A DNA stretch of 64,000 nucleotides from Bacillota bacterium (GTDB lineage: Bacteria > Bacillota > UBA4882 > UBA8346): positions 1 to 64,000 of the forward strand of contig JAEYPR010000001.1 in NCBI GenBank assembly GCA_023410535.1, given 5' to 3'. Position numbers and translations under genes: made by a program. Every line of letters starts with the position of its first letter. Position 1 is the stretch's first letter. Below the pieces are notes generated by a model. The model made no database searches and had not been told where the DNA came from. It saw nothing but the letters and a program-made list of their open reading frames with translations. Shown in pieces: positions 51,381 through 59,475 of this stretch.

Positions 51381-52343
51381 GTGAATATCATTGATCAATC
51401 ATTTATCTTCCATAACTGCCTGACGCTCCGGAAGCAGGCGGAGGGCGTGGCGGTTTGCCGTTTCAGCGAAGCCCAGTTGGCGGTCTATGCGCAGGATGAG
51501 GCCTTACGGCTCCGCAGTTGCTGTCCTAGCGGGAGCTGTCTGGACTTTGTCACCGACGCCACTGAAGTTGTCATCAGCTATCAGGTCGGCAAGGCCTGCC
51601 GTAACTGGCTGAACTTTGATCTGTTAATCGACGGAATCATGGTGGGCACGGCCGGCGGTTCAGTTGAGATTCCAGGTATCCAGCAGGTCCAGTTTGAGTT
51701 GGGAAACGGGCGCAAACACGTCACGCTCTACTTGCCGCATACGGTGGAGCTATTGCTATCCGCAGTGGAACTGCCCGCGGGCGCGATGGTGGCGGCAGCG
51801 CCCCGGCATCAACAAAACCTGCTTTGTCTCGGCGATTCAATCACCCAAGGGATGGATGCCCGGCACCCTGCCGCGATTTACCCGGTGCTGCTGGCGCGGT
51901 TCCTGGAGCTGAACCTGCTCAACCAAGCGGTCGGCGGGTATCATTTTCACCCTGACAGCCTGGATGAAACCCTTGATTACCGTCCCGACCTGATCACGGT
52001 CGCCTATGGGACCAACGACTGGGGCCACCAATTTCCCATGGATGCGATTGAACGGAACTGTCGCGCGTATTTGCAACGCCTGACCGGAATTTTCCCCAAT
52101 GTCCCAGTGAAATTAATCACCCCGATCTGGCGGCAGGACCATCAAGAAAAACGTCCCGCCGGCACCCTGAGTGGAGTGATCGCGCTGATCGCCCACGTCG
52201 CGGCCGGGTTTCCGCAGATCCAAATCGTCCGTGGTTGGGAGTTGGTGCCGCAACTGCCGGAGTACTTCGGCGACGGACGGTTGCACCCCAATGACGAGGG
52301 TTTTGCGCGGCTGGCGTTGGGGTTGGTTCAGCGAATGCGGTAA
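51381..52343 (+). CDS. SGNH/GDSL hydrolase, carbohydrate-esterase-like
   Basis: A 320-residue protein. Residues 1-140 form a beta-sandwich (sugar-binding type) and residues 145-320 an SGNH hydrolase with block I CLGDSITQG, block III AYGTNDWG and block V DGRLHPNDEGF giving Ser, Asp and His. It probably removes acetyl or other ester groups from sugars. No signal peptide, so intracellular. GTG 51381 is chosen because AAAGGTG precedes it by 6 bases; an upstream in-frame ATG overlaps the terminator. Confidence 0.82.
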   Translation: MNIIDQSFIFHNCLTLRKQAEGVAVCRFSEAQLAVYAQDEALRLRSCCPSGSCLDFVTDATEVVISYQVGKACRNWLNFDLLIDGIMVGTAGGSVEIPGIQQVQFELGNGRKHVTLYLPHTVELLLSAVELPAGAMVAAAPRHQQNLLCLGDSITQGMDARHPAAIYPVLLARFLELNLLNQAVGGYHFHPDSLDETLDYRPDLITVAYGTNDWGHQFPMDAIERNCRAYLQRLTGIFPNVPVKLITPIWRQDHQEKRPAGTLSGVIALIAHVAAGFPQIQIVRGWELVPQLPEYFGDGRLHPNDEGFARLALGLVQRMR

Positions 52344-52398
52344 TGCAGTGTGAATCGTTCTTGAAAATGGTTGGCGATAAAAAGCCGAATCCTGATCA

Positions 52399-52608
52399 AT
52401 GTTAAAACAAGCTTTAAAAAATGATAATAAGGTCAATTATTCCTATTGCAGTCGTAAATATCTACGCAAGGTCAATAAATATTATTGCAAGATGGAAAAG
52501 TATTATTGTAAGGTCGATAAATACTATTGTAAGGTGAAAAAATATAATTGCAGGTTCGAAAAACACAAAAGCAAGGTCGAGAAATATTTGTGCAAGCGTA
52601 ATAAATAA
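52399..52608 (+). CDS. Possible heptad-repeat peptide encoded by a 21-bp array
   Basis: A 69-residue frame with six to seven tandem 21-bp units read as K-V-x-K-Y-Y-C heptads (KVNKYYC, KMEKYYC, KVDKYYC, KVKKYNC, RFEKHKS, KVEKYLC). Cys codons recur every 21 bases from 52465 to 52593. The frame stays open through the whole array and its stop codon lies 5 bp before a strong terminator stem, which suggests a real transcript. Against it: no good ribosome site, extreme Lys/Tyr/Cys composition, and units resembling non-coding repeats. Function unknown. Confidence 0.4.
   Translation: MLKQALKNDNKVNYSYCSRKYLRKVNKYYCKMEKYYCKVDKYYCKVKKYNCRFEKHKSKVEKYLCKRNK
52429..52600 (+). repeat. 21-bp tandem array, second in the window
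   Basis: Unit consensus AAGGTCGATAAATATTATTGC. The TGC/TGT triplets lie at 52465 (as CGC), 52486, 52507, 52528, 52549, 52570 (as AGC) and 52591, exactly 21 bp apart; the first spacing (from 52447) is 18. It shares the 21-bp period with the array at 103-373 but not its sequence or the DnaA boxes. Confidence 0.75.
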
Positions 52609-52613
52609 AAAAG

Positions 52614-52655
52614 CGGGGTTGCAAATTATTTTTGCAACCCCGTAAAATATTTTTG
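52614..52655 (+). terminator. Strong terminator behind the second array
   Basis: CGGGGTTGCAAA (52614-52625) pairs with TTTGCAACCCCG (52631-52642), a perfect twelve-base-pair stem, followed by TAAAATATTTTTG. Confidence 0.8.
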
Positions 52656-52777
52656 TAGGATAAAAAATCGGTGAACCGTCCATTTTGATAATTTTATTGA
52701 TCAATGATATATAAGCGAAACAACAAAGTCGTTTGGCGATTGCATAGAAATTTTGGATTGCCGGATAGATAATTCCA

Positions 52778-52805
52778 TTGGCAACAGGAACCGATCCTTT
52801 ATAAT
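52778..52805 (+). promoter_or_regulatory. Promoter of the phosphohexomutase gene
   Basis: TTGGCA (52778-52783) and a perfect TATAAT (52800-52805) are 16 bp apart, 40 bp before the start codon. Confidence 0.65.
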
Positions 52806-52844
52806 AATCATAGAACGACATTATTGATATCAGGTGGAGGTCCC

Positions 52845-54200
52845 ATGTTGCATGTCTTTCGTCAAAATGACATTCGGGGCGTCGCCGACAGCGAGTTGAC
52901 GGAATCTTTCCTGAAGGAGCTCGGTAACGCGTTAGCCGTTTACTTTGACCGTCATCAAGTGGCCACGGTCAGTCTGGGTTACGATTGCCGCTTAAGTTCG
53001 CCAAGGCTCAAGACCGCTCTTGCCGAAGGCTTGCTGGAATCGGGAATCAATGTGATCGATATCGGAATGGGTCCAACCCCGTTGGTCTATTTCTCGTTGT
53101 TCCATTTGCCGGTCGGCGGCGGGATCATGATCACCGGTAGCCATAACCCACCCAATGAAAACGGTTTGAAGATCAGCCTCGGTAAAACAACCATCTACGG
53201 CGAGGAGATCCAAGCGATCCGCCGGATCATGGCGGCGAAAGATTACCGGAATGGTCACGGGCAGTATACGATTCATCCGTTGATCAGTGAATATCAAAAA
53301 TATCTGGCCACGATTACTCAGCCCGGTCCGCGCCGGGTCAAGGCAGTGGTTGACGCCGGTAACGGAACCGGGAACATAGCCGCCGTTGAATTGTATCAAA
53401 GTCTGGGCTGGGAAATTGTCGAATTGTTTTCGGAACCCGACGGCAATTTCCCCAATCATCACCCCGATCCGACCATGCCGGAGAATTTGGAGGCGTTAAT
53501 CGCCGCCGTCCGGCAGACCGGAGCCGATTTGGGCATCGCCTTCGACGGGGACGCCGACCGGATCGGGGTGGTTGACGGCCGGGGCCGGATCCTCTGGGGC
53601 GACCAGTTGTTGATCCTCTTCGCCAAGGAACTGCTCAAAGAACACCCGGGCGGTAAGATCATTGGCGAAGTGAAATGCTCGCAAAGTCTATTCGACAGCA
53701 TCACCAAGTTTGGCGGGACGCCGATCATGTGGAAAGTCGGCCATTCCTTGATCAAAGCCAAAATGAAAGCGGAAGGGGCGCTGTTGGCCGGGGAGATGAG
53801 CGGTCATCTGTTTTTCGCCGACCGCTATTACGGTTATGACGACGCAATCTACGCCGGAGCGCGGTTATTGGAGCTTTTATCCCGTTCGGAACAGTCCTTG
53901 GCGGAGCTGGTCGAGGCGTTTCCGCCGACCGTTGCCACACCGGAGATCCGTTTTGAATGCCCTGACGACCGCAAGTTTACCATCGTGGCCCAGTTGATTC
54001 GGGAGTTTGAGTCCAAGTATCCGGTGATTGCCATCGATGGAGCGCGAATCAGCTTCCCCGAGGGTTGGGGATTGGTTCGGGCTTCCAACACCCAGCCGGT
54101 GTTGGTTTTGCGTTTCGAGGCCCGGACCCAAGCGGCGCTAGCGGCAATTGAAACGGAAGTCCGTCGGGTGCTGGCGCGGTTGGCGGCGTCACCTTGTTGA
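52845..54200 (+). CDS. Phosphomannomutase/phosphoglucomutase
   Basis: Interconverts hexose-1- and hexose-6-phosphates for nucleotide-sugar supply. The 451-residue protein has the phosphoserine loop TGSHNPPNENG (Ser near 98), the metal loop DGDADR (about residues 233-237), the sugar loop GEMSGHLFF and the C-terminal phosphate loop VRASNTQPVLVLRFEA. ATG 52845 follows GGAGG by 5 bases. This is the dual-specificity ManB/AlgC-type; whether mannose or glucose phosphate dominates is not decided. Confidence 0.93.
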   Translation: MLHVFRQNDIRGVADSELTESFLKELGNALAVYFDRHQVATVSLGYDCRLSSPRLKTALAEGLLESGINVIDIGMGPTPLVYFSLFHLPVGGGIMITGSHNPPNENGLKISLGKTTIYGEEIQAIRRIMAAKDYRNGHGQYTIHPLISEYQKYLATITQPGPRRVKAVVDAGNGTGNIAAVELYQSLGWEIVELFSEPDGNFPNHHPDPTMPENLEALIAAVRQTGADLGIAFDGDADRIGVVDGRGRILWGDQLLILFAKELLKEHPGGKIIGEVKCSQSLFDSITKFGGTPIMWKVGHSLIKAKMKAEGALLAGEMSGHLFFADRYYGYDDAIYAGARLLELLSRSEQSLAELVEAFPPTVATPEIRFECPDDRKFTIVAQLIREFESKYPVIAIDGARISFPEGWGLVRASNTQPVLVLRFEARTQAALAAIETEVRRVLARLAASPC

Positions 54201-54318
54201 ATTGAATTGGCACTACTGTCAAAAGGTAGCGCTTTAGTTGAAAGGCAAACCTCCCGATACATAGGACAGGCCGATCCGTCGGGTTGCCACCGTCGTTACC
54301 GAATTGTGAGGAGTTGCG

Positions 54319-56172
54319 ATGCCGTTTCAAACGATCAAAAAGACCTTTTTTCATAATTTTTTGTTCAAGATGAGCATCCGCAACCGCTTGATCGTTTATT
54401 TCATTCTGGCGGTGTTGATTCCGACTGCAGTGATCTCGATTACGATTTATCTCAAATCCTCCAGTATCATCACCAGTAAAACCGACCAACTGATTGAAAA
54501 AAATTTGACGACTGCCGAGACCAGCATCATTCAGAAGTTTGAGACCGCCGACGACGTGGCGATCCTCATCTCCTTTAATGCCCAATTAATGGAGGTGCTG
54601 GCCAAGGATAAGCCCCAAAATACCGTGATGATCATCGATGAAATCTCCACCTTGAACGGTATTTTAGAAGGATATTACCTCTCCAACCTCTCTAATTTCA
54701 CCCGGACGACACTGTTTCCCAAGATTTACATGTTGGACCGCGCCGAATATAAAGGGTACCGTTTTTCGGACAAAGTCTTTGACATCAGCGAGATTCAGAA
54801 TGAAAAATGGTATCAGGAGTTTTCCAGCGGCCTTTTTTTGGTGGTAGGTTTTAATAAGTTAAATACGCTGGTCAACACGATCGAAAGCATCAAAGTCGCC
54901 CGGAAACTGTATGCGATTAAACCCTCGGGCGTCCAATACAGCGCGTTGTTGACCATCGACATCGAGACCAATTATTTCAACGATATCCTCGAAAGCGTCA
55001 AAACCGCCCCCAACGGTACGGCTTTTATCATTGACGCCAACGATAACGTCATTTTAAGCACCAAAAACTTCGCTGCCGCCAAGCCGGTGGTCGATCAACG
55101 CTTCCGCAAGAAGTATCGCGGCGGTGGTTCCTACACGTCATGGATTGAGAAGATTCACGGCGTTGCCACCTTGGTCTCAGTCAAGCAAATCAACCAGATC
55201 GGCTGGAAGATCGTCGCCACCGCGCCGGTTAATGAACTCAACGGTGAATTGATCTCTTTCAATCAATTGGTCTTGCTGGTGATTGGGATCGCTTGCGTGC
55301 TTGCCTGTCTGATCGCCGTGTTGTTTGTGAATGATATCGCCAATCCGATCCGGAAATTGGTCCAATCGATGTCCGGTGTGAAAGGCGGTAATTTCGATAT
55401 TAACCTTTCTTACAAACGCAACGATGAATTCGCTTTCCTGATTAACCAGTACAAAACGATGATGCGCGAGATCAAGGAACTGATCGACCAATTGTACATC
55501 AGTGAACTGAACAAAAAGCAAGCCGAGGTCAAAGCGCGCGAATATGAACTAAAAGCATTACAGGCGCAGATCAATCCCCATTTCTTATATAACACCTTGG
55601 ACTCGATCAACTGGTTGGCCATTAAATATCAAGCCGAAGATATCAGTATCATGGTGAAGAGCCTCTCCAACTTCTTTCGGTACAGTTTAAACCGGGGCAA
55701 GACGGAGATTCGCTTGGAAGAAGAGAAAAAGCAGATTGAAAGCTACTTGATGATCCAACGGATCCGTTTTCAGGAGAAACTCGATTTCAGGGTGGAGTTT
55801 GCCCCGGAGATTCTCAAATGCAAGACGATCAAACTGATTCTTCAACCGATTGTGGAGAACGCGATCTTGCATGGGATCGAAAAACGGAAAGGGGAAGGTT
55901 TGATCACCATCACCGGGCGGAAAGTCGCCGACCGGATCGAGATTGTTATTGCCGACAACGGCGCCGGCGCCGATATTGAGGAGCTGAACCGGATCTTGAC
56001 CGATGAGGCCGACCCCGAAACCGCTTTCGGCATTCGTAACGTCAACGAGCGGATCAAACATTTCTTTGGCGCAACCTACGGTATGACTTTTGCGCTGAAC
56101 GCCGCCGGGGGCGTGACCGCGGTGATTACCATCCCGTTTCGGGAAAACCGCAGCTTTAACAGCACGGAATAA
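54319..56172 (+). CDS. YesM-type sensor histidine kinase
   Basis: A 617-residue membrane sensor. Transmembrane segments at residues 22-45 and about 310-335 flank an extracytoplasmic sensing domain; a HAMP linker follows (NPIRKLVQSMSGVKGGNFDI), then the His_kinase domain with the phosphorylated His in INPHFLYNTLDSI (near 421) and the ATP site IVENAILHGIEKRKGEG. Such kinases sense oligosaccharides with a transporter. GAGGAG is 6 bases before the ATG. Paired with the response regulator 10 bp downstream. Confidence 0.92.
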   Translation: MPFQTIKKTFFHNFLFKMSIRNRLIVYFILAVLIPTAVISITIYLKSSSIITSKTDQLIEKNLTTAETSIIQKFETADDVAILISFNAQLMEVLAKDKPQNTVMIIDEISTLNGILEGYYLSNLSNFTRTTLFPKIYMLDRAEYKGYRFSDKVFDISEIQNEKWYQEFSSGLFLVVGFNKLNTLVNTIESIKVARKLYAIKPSGVQYSALLTIDIETNYFNDILESVKTAPNGTAFIIDANDNVILSTKNFAAAKPVVDQRFRKKYRGGGSYTSWIEKIHGVATLVSVKQINQIGWKIVATAPVNELNGELISFNQLVLLVIGIACVLACLIAVLFVNDIANPIRKLVQSMSGVKGGNFDINLSYKRNDEFAFLINQYKTMMREIKELIDQLYISELNKKQAEVKAREYELKALQAQINPHFLYNTLDSINWLAIKYQAEDISIMVKSLSNFFRYSLNRGKTEIRLEEEKKQIESYLMIQRIRFQEKLDFRVEFAPEILKCKTIKLILQPIVENAILHGIEKRKGEGLITITGRKVADRIEIVIADNGAGADIEELNRILTDEADPETAFGIRNVNERIKHFFGATYGMTFALNAAGGVTAVITIPFRENRSFNSTE

Positions 56173-56182
56173 GGAGAACGCC

Positions 56183-57793
56183 ATGCTCAAAATGGTTTTA
56201 GCCGACGACGAATCGATCGTCAGAGACGGATTATGCAACATTATCGACTGGCAACAGTGTGGAATCGAAATCGTCGCCGTGGCCGCCGACGGGCAAGCGG
56301 CGATTGATTTATGCTTGGAGCATCATCCGGATATTTTGTTCACCGATATCCGGATGCCGTTTTTTGACGGGTTGGAGGTCGCCGCCTATCTGAAAGAGCA
56401 GGGGGAAGCGCTGAAGGTGATTCTTTTCAGCGGCGTCAAGGACTTTAGTTATGCCAAGTCGGCCCTGAATATCAATGCCGAGGGTTATATCCTGAAACCG
56501 CTGGAAGTAGCGGAACTGGTCGCGGTAGTAACCAAAGTGGTCCAGAAGATCAACAACGAAAAGAGTCTCGCCGCAAAAGTGCAGAACCTGAAAGATCAAT
56601 TGAACGAGAATTTCGGCGCGGCCCGTGAAAAATTCCTGCGCAACCTGATCTTGGGAACTTATAAAAATGAAACGGAAATCGGGGACAAACTGGTCTATTT
56701 CAAGGAGCCGGTATCGGCCCAAGCACCGGTGGCAGTGGCCGTTTTACAACTTGATGACTATGCCAAGGCCATCGAGAACTACCATGAAGCCGATAAACAA
56801 CTGCTGAGTTTCTCCGTCACCAGTGTGGTCGAGGAAGTGCTCCGTCACCATTGCCGCGGCGCCTGCGCGCTGATGGGTGATAATGAATATGTCGTTTTAT
56901 TGAATCCATTACCGGAAGGATATCCTTCTGAAAGCGACTTATATACGGAAATCGCCCAATCGTTGCAAACGTATTTGCAACTTTCGGTTTCGATCGGGAT
57001 TGGCCGGACTGTCGCTAATCTGCAGAAGATCAATTCCGCTTATAAAGAAGCGCTCAATGCGTTGCATTTCAAGTTTTACACCGGAAAAGGCTCCATCATC
57101 AACATTTCGGACATCCGGCCCGAAGCGGCGGAGATGGTTTATCCCGATTTTTATGAAGCGGAGAACCAGTTGGTGAGCCTGGTGAAAGCGGGAAATGTCG
57201 GCGCGACTCAAGCTGCGGTGGCGAAGCTGTTCGCCGAGTTCAAGCTGGAACAGCGCTATACCGTGGAGTATGTCCAGCGCATCTGCGCCGAACTGGTTTT
57301 TACGCTCTCCAAAGCTATGTATGAGATCGGCGAAGACAGCGGCGGGATCGCCGGTCGCCGCCCGGCGATCTTGGATACGATTGACCGCGCCGAGAGCATT
57401 TTTGAGCTGCAACAGCGGATCGACACCTTGCTGGCGACCATCGCCAGACATTTCGCAACGAAATACACCCAGAAGAACAGCAAAATCATTACCGAGATCA
57501 AACGCCTGATCGACCGGGAGTATATGGAGGATCTCAGCGTCAATAAAATCGCCGATACGGTTTATTTGTCCCCCAATTATCTGAGTTTGATCTTTAAGCG
57601 GGAGACCGGGGAGACGTTGACCGATTATCTGACCAAAAAGCGGATCGAAGTTGCGAAAGATTTGTTACGGACAACCGACGCCAAGATTCTCGATGTTGCC
57701 GATATGGTCGGCTTTCAGGACGCTTCCTACTTCAGTAAGGTTTTTAAAAAACATACCGGCGTCCATCCGCAGAAATACCGGACCCATGGTTAA
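56183..57793 (+). CDS. YesN-type AraC-family response regulator
   Basis: A 536-residue regulator: receiver domain 1-125 with acidic pocket VLADDES, phosphorylated Asp in ILFTDIRMP and Lys in LKPLEV; a central region of about 270 residues; then an AraC-type double HTH (about 435-536, ending KVFKKHTGVHPQKYRTHG). It should activate the sugar transporter operon starting at 57931 on signal from the kinase next door. Confidence 0.92.
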   Translation: MLKMVLADDESIVRDGLCNIIDWQQCGIEIVAVAADGQAAIDLCLEHHPDILFTDIRMPFFDGLEVAAYLKEQGEALKVILFSGVKDFSYAKSALNINAEGYILKPLEVAELVAVVTKVVQKINNEKSLAAKVQNLKDQLNENFGAAREKFLRNLILGTYKNETEIGDKLVYFKEPVSAQAPVAVAVLQLDDYAKAIENYHEADKQLLSFSVTSVVEEVLRHHCRGACALMGDNEYVVLLNPLPEGYPSESDLYTEIAQSLQTYLQLSVSIGIGRTVANLQKINSAYKEALNALHFKFYTGKGSIINISDIRPEAAEMVYPDFYEAENQLVSLVKAGNVGATQAAVAKLFAEFKLEQRYTVEYVQRICAELVFTLSKAMYEIGEDSGGIAGRRPAILDTIDRAESIFELQQRIDTLLATIARHFATKYTQKNSKIITEIKRLIDREYMEDLSVNKIADTVYLSPNYLSLIFKRETGETLTDYLTKKRIEVAKDLLRTTDAKILDVADMVGFQDASYFSKVFKKHTGVHPQKYRTHG

Positions 57794-57868
57794 ATTTTGA
57801 TGAAGAATCCAATAGAAATTTACGATTTTGCAATAGATAATTCCATTTTGTTTTCCCTCCCAAAAATC

Positions 57869-57874
57869 TATAAT
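57869..57874 (+). promoter_or_regulatory. -10 box ahead of the sugar-binding protein gene
   Basis: A perfect TATAAT lies 56 bp before the GTG start. The -35 region (TTTTGT) is poor, as expected for a promoter that needs an activator such as the adjacent YesN-type regulator. Confidence 0.45.
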
Positions 57875-57930
57875 CATCTCAGAGACCGGTAAAAACTTGT
57901 TTTCATGTCAAAGAACAAGGGGGAAACGTA

Positions 57931-59295
57931 GTGAAGAAACAGTTGATTAGGATCGGAGCTTTCGGTGTCAGTCTGGCGTTGTTGGTGGGGCTGTCAGCCG
58001 GTTATGGCAAGATTCAAGCCAAACCGAAAGATACCAAAGTGGATACCATTCGGGTTTGGACCAATAATGCCTCCACCAAAAGCGAAGACGAGAAGATGAT
58101 CGCCGATTTCAACAACGGAATCGGTAAAACCAAGGGCATTTTCATTGAGTACCGGGTCTACGGCGGTGATTACAATAACGTGTTAAACATCGCCGCCGCC
58201 GCAAATGAGGCGCCCCACCTTTTCAAATTGCAACAAGGCAGCGTCGGTCAGTTTATTAAAGCCGGCTGGGTGTTGCCGATCGAGGAGATGCCGGGCGGCC
58301 GAAGCTTTTTAAAGAAGTATCACACCTTTTTGCAACCGGGTTATAACGTGTTTAAGGACAAAACCTATTCGGTGCCGGTCGGTGTCAGTACCCTCGGCGT
58401 CGCTTATAACAAAGCGTTGTTAAAGAAGAACGGTTTTGCCAAACCGCCGGAGACTTGGAAAGAACTCCGCGAAATGGCCAAAGTCATTACAAAAAACGGC
58501 GGCGGCAAGGAATTCGGTTTTATTGAAGGGTTAAAGAGCACCGGTTATGTCAGCGCCAACGGTTTATGGCATTTTGCTTCTTCTGTCGGACATTCCGAGT
58601 TCAACCAAAAGACCGGACGTTTCGATTTCCGTTCCTTAAAACCGTTGCTGCAGCTCTGGGCGGATATGCGCGCTGACGGCAGTTGGTTTCCGGGCGTGGA
58701 GAGCCTTAACAACGATCAAGCGCGGGCCCAGTTCGCCGAAGGCAACATTGGCTTTAAGCTGTCCGCCAGTTGGGATCCGGCGGTTTGGAAAGAACAATTC
58801 CCCGCCAAGATGGATTGGGGTGTCTGCCGTCCGGTCGCCGACCCGCAAGACCGTTACCGGGATTATGCGTACCAAACCTTTTCGGTGCTCTTAGGATCCA
58901 AATCCAAGGAACATCCGGCGAAAGCCTTTGAGGTTTTGAAGTTGTTCACCAGCGATGATACCATTATCAAACTTTACGAAGCCGGAAAACAAATCCCGTA
59001 CAAACGGGAACTGCTCAAGAAAGTGACCAACCAGCCGACGGTTAAAAATTTCGCCGACTTTGCCGACTTAAGTTCAACCTATTCGTATCCGATGAGCCCC
59101 AAAGCCTACCTGAAGCTTGAAGGGGAGACGGCCGAAGTGGTCATCGCCAAAGTCATCTTGGGTTTGGTCACCCCGGAACAAGCCGTTGCCGATCTGGACA
59201 AACGCTACAATGGAGCGCTGGACCGCGCCGTCAAAGACGGCTTGGATATTTCCGAGTACACCAATAAGGCCAACCTAAAGTATAAGAAGCGCTAA
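57931..59295 (+). CDS. CUT1 sugar ABC transporter substrate-binding protein
   Basis: Family 1 extracellular solute-binding protein of 454 residues. A cleavable signal peptide (IGAFGVSLALLVGLSAGYG) has no lipobox Cys, so the mature protein is probably soluble in a periplasm. TIRVWTNNASTKSEDEKMI is the family start, later VPVGVSTLGVAYNKALLKKNG and KFSASWDP-like GFKLSASWDPAVW. It binds an oligosaccharide, probably a mannan fragment judging by the GH130 gene downstream (inference). GTG start after GGGGG. Confidence 0.9.
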   Translation: MKKQLIRIGAFGVSLALLVGLSAGYGKIQAKPKDTKVDTIRVWTNNASTKSEDEKMIADFNNGIGKTKGIFIEYRVYGGDYNNVLNIAAAANEAPHLFKLQQGSVGQFIKAGWVLPIEEMPGGRSFLKKYHTFLQPGYNVFKDKTYSVPVGVSTLGVAYNKALLKKNGFAKPPETWKELREMAKVITKNGGGKEFGFIEGLKSTGYVSANGLWHFASSVGHSEFNQKTGRFDFRSLKPLLQLWADMRADGSWFPGVESLNNDQARAQFAEGNIGFKLSASWDPAVWKEQFPAKMDWGVCRPVADPQDRYRDYAYQTFSVLLGSKSKEHPAKAFEVLKLFTSDDTIIKLYEAGKQIPYKRELLKKVTNQPTVKNFADFADLSSTYSYPMSPKAYLKLEGETAEVVIAKVILGLVTPEQAVADLDKRYNGALDRAVKDGLDISEYTNKANLKYKKR

Positions 59296-59326
59296 GCGGT
59301 AATTTACAGTTTGTTTAGCAAAACGA

Positions 59327-59358
59327 AACCCTGTCTGAAGAATTCTTCCGGCAGGGTT
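59327..59358 (+). terminator. Hairpin after the sugar-binding protein gene
   Basis: AACCCTG and CAGGGTT flank an inner GAAGAATTCTTC palindrome. There is no T-run, so partial termination or mRNA 3'-end protection is more likely; either would raise receptor levels over permeases. Confidence 0.6.
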
Positions 59359-59397
59359 CCTTAGTAAAATGGCCCTCGAAATGTTTTAAAGTATATA

Positions 59398-59416
59398 TGT
59401 CGCACTAAATATTTGG
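59398..59416 (-). repeat. 19-bp intergenic element, copy 2
   Basis: TGTCGCACTAAATATTTGG, the exact reverse complement of 45747-45765. It lies 60 bp before the first permease gene of the sugar transporter, behind TATATA. Confidence 0.6.
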
Positions 59417-59475
59417 GACCTGCTTTCCAACCAAACCTTTGTCAATTTGCGTAATGAACAAGGAGTGTTTTTCAG

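Noticed and set aside
52462..52821. Minus-strand frame through the second 21-bp array
   Set aside because: Hydrophobic repeats arise from reading AT-rich units backwards; it crosses the terminator and ends at the divergent promoter.
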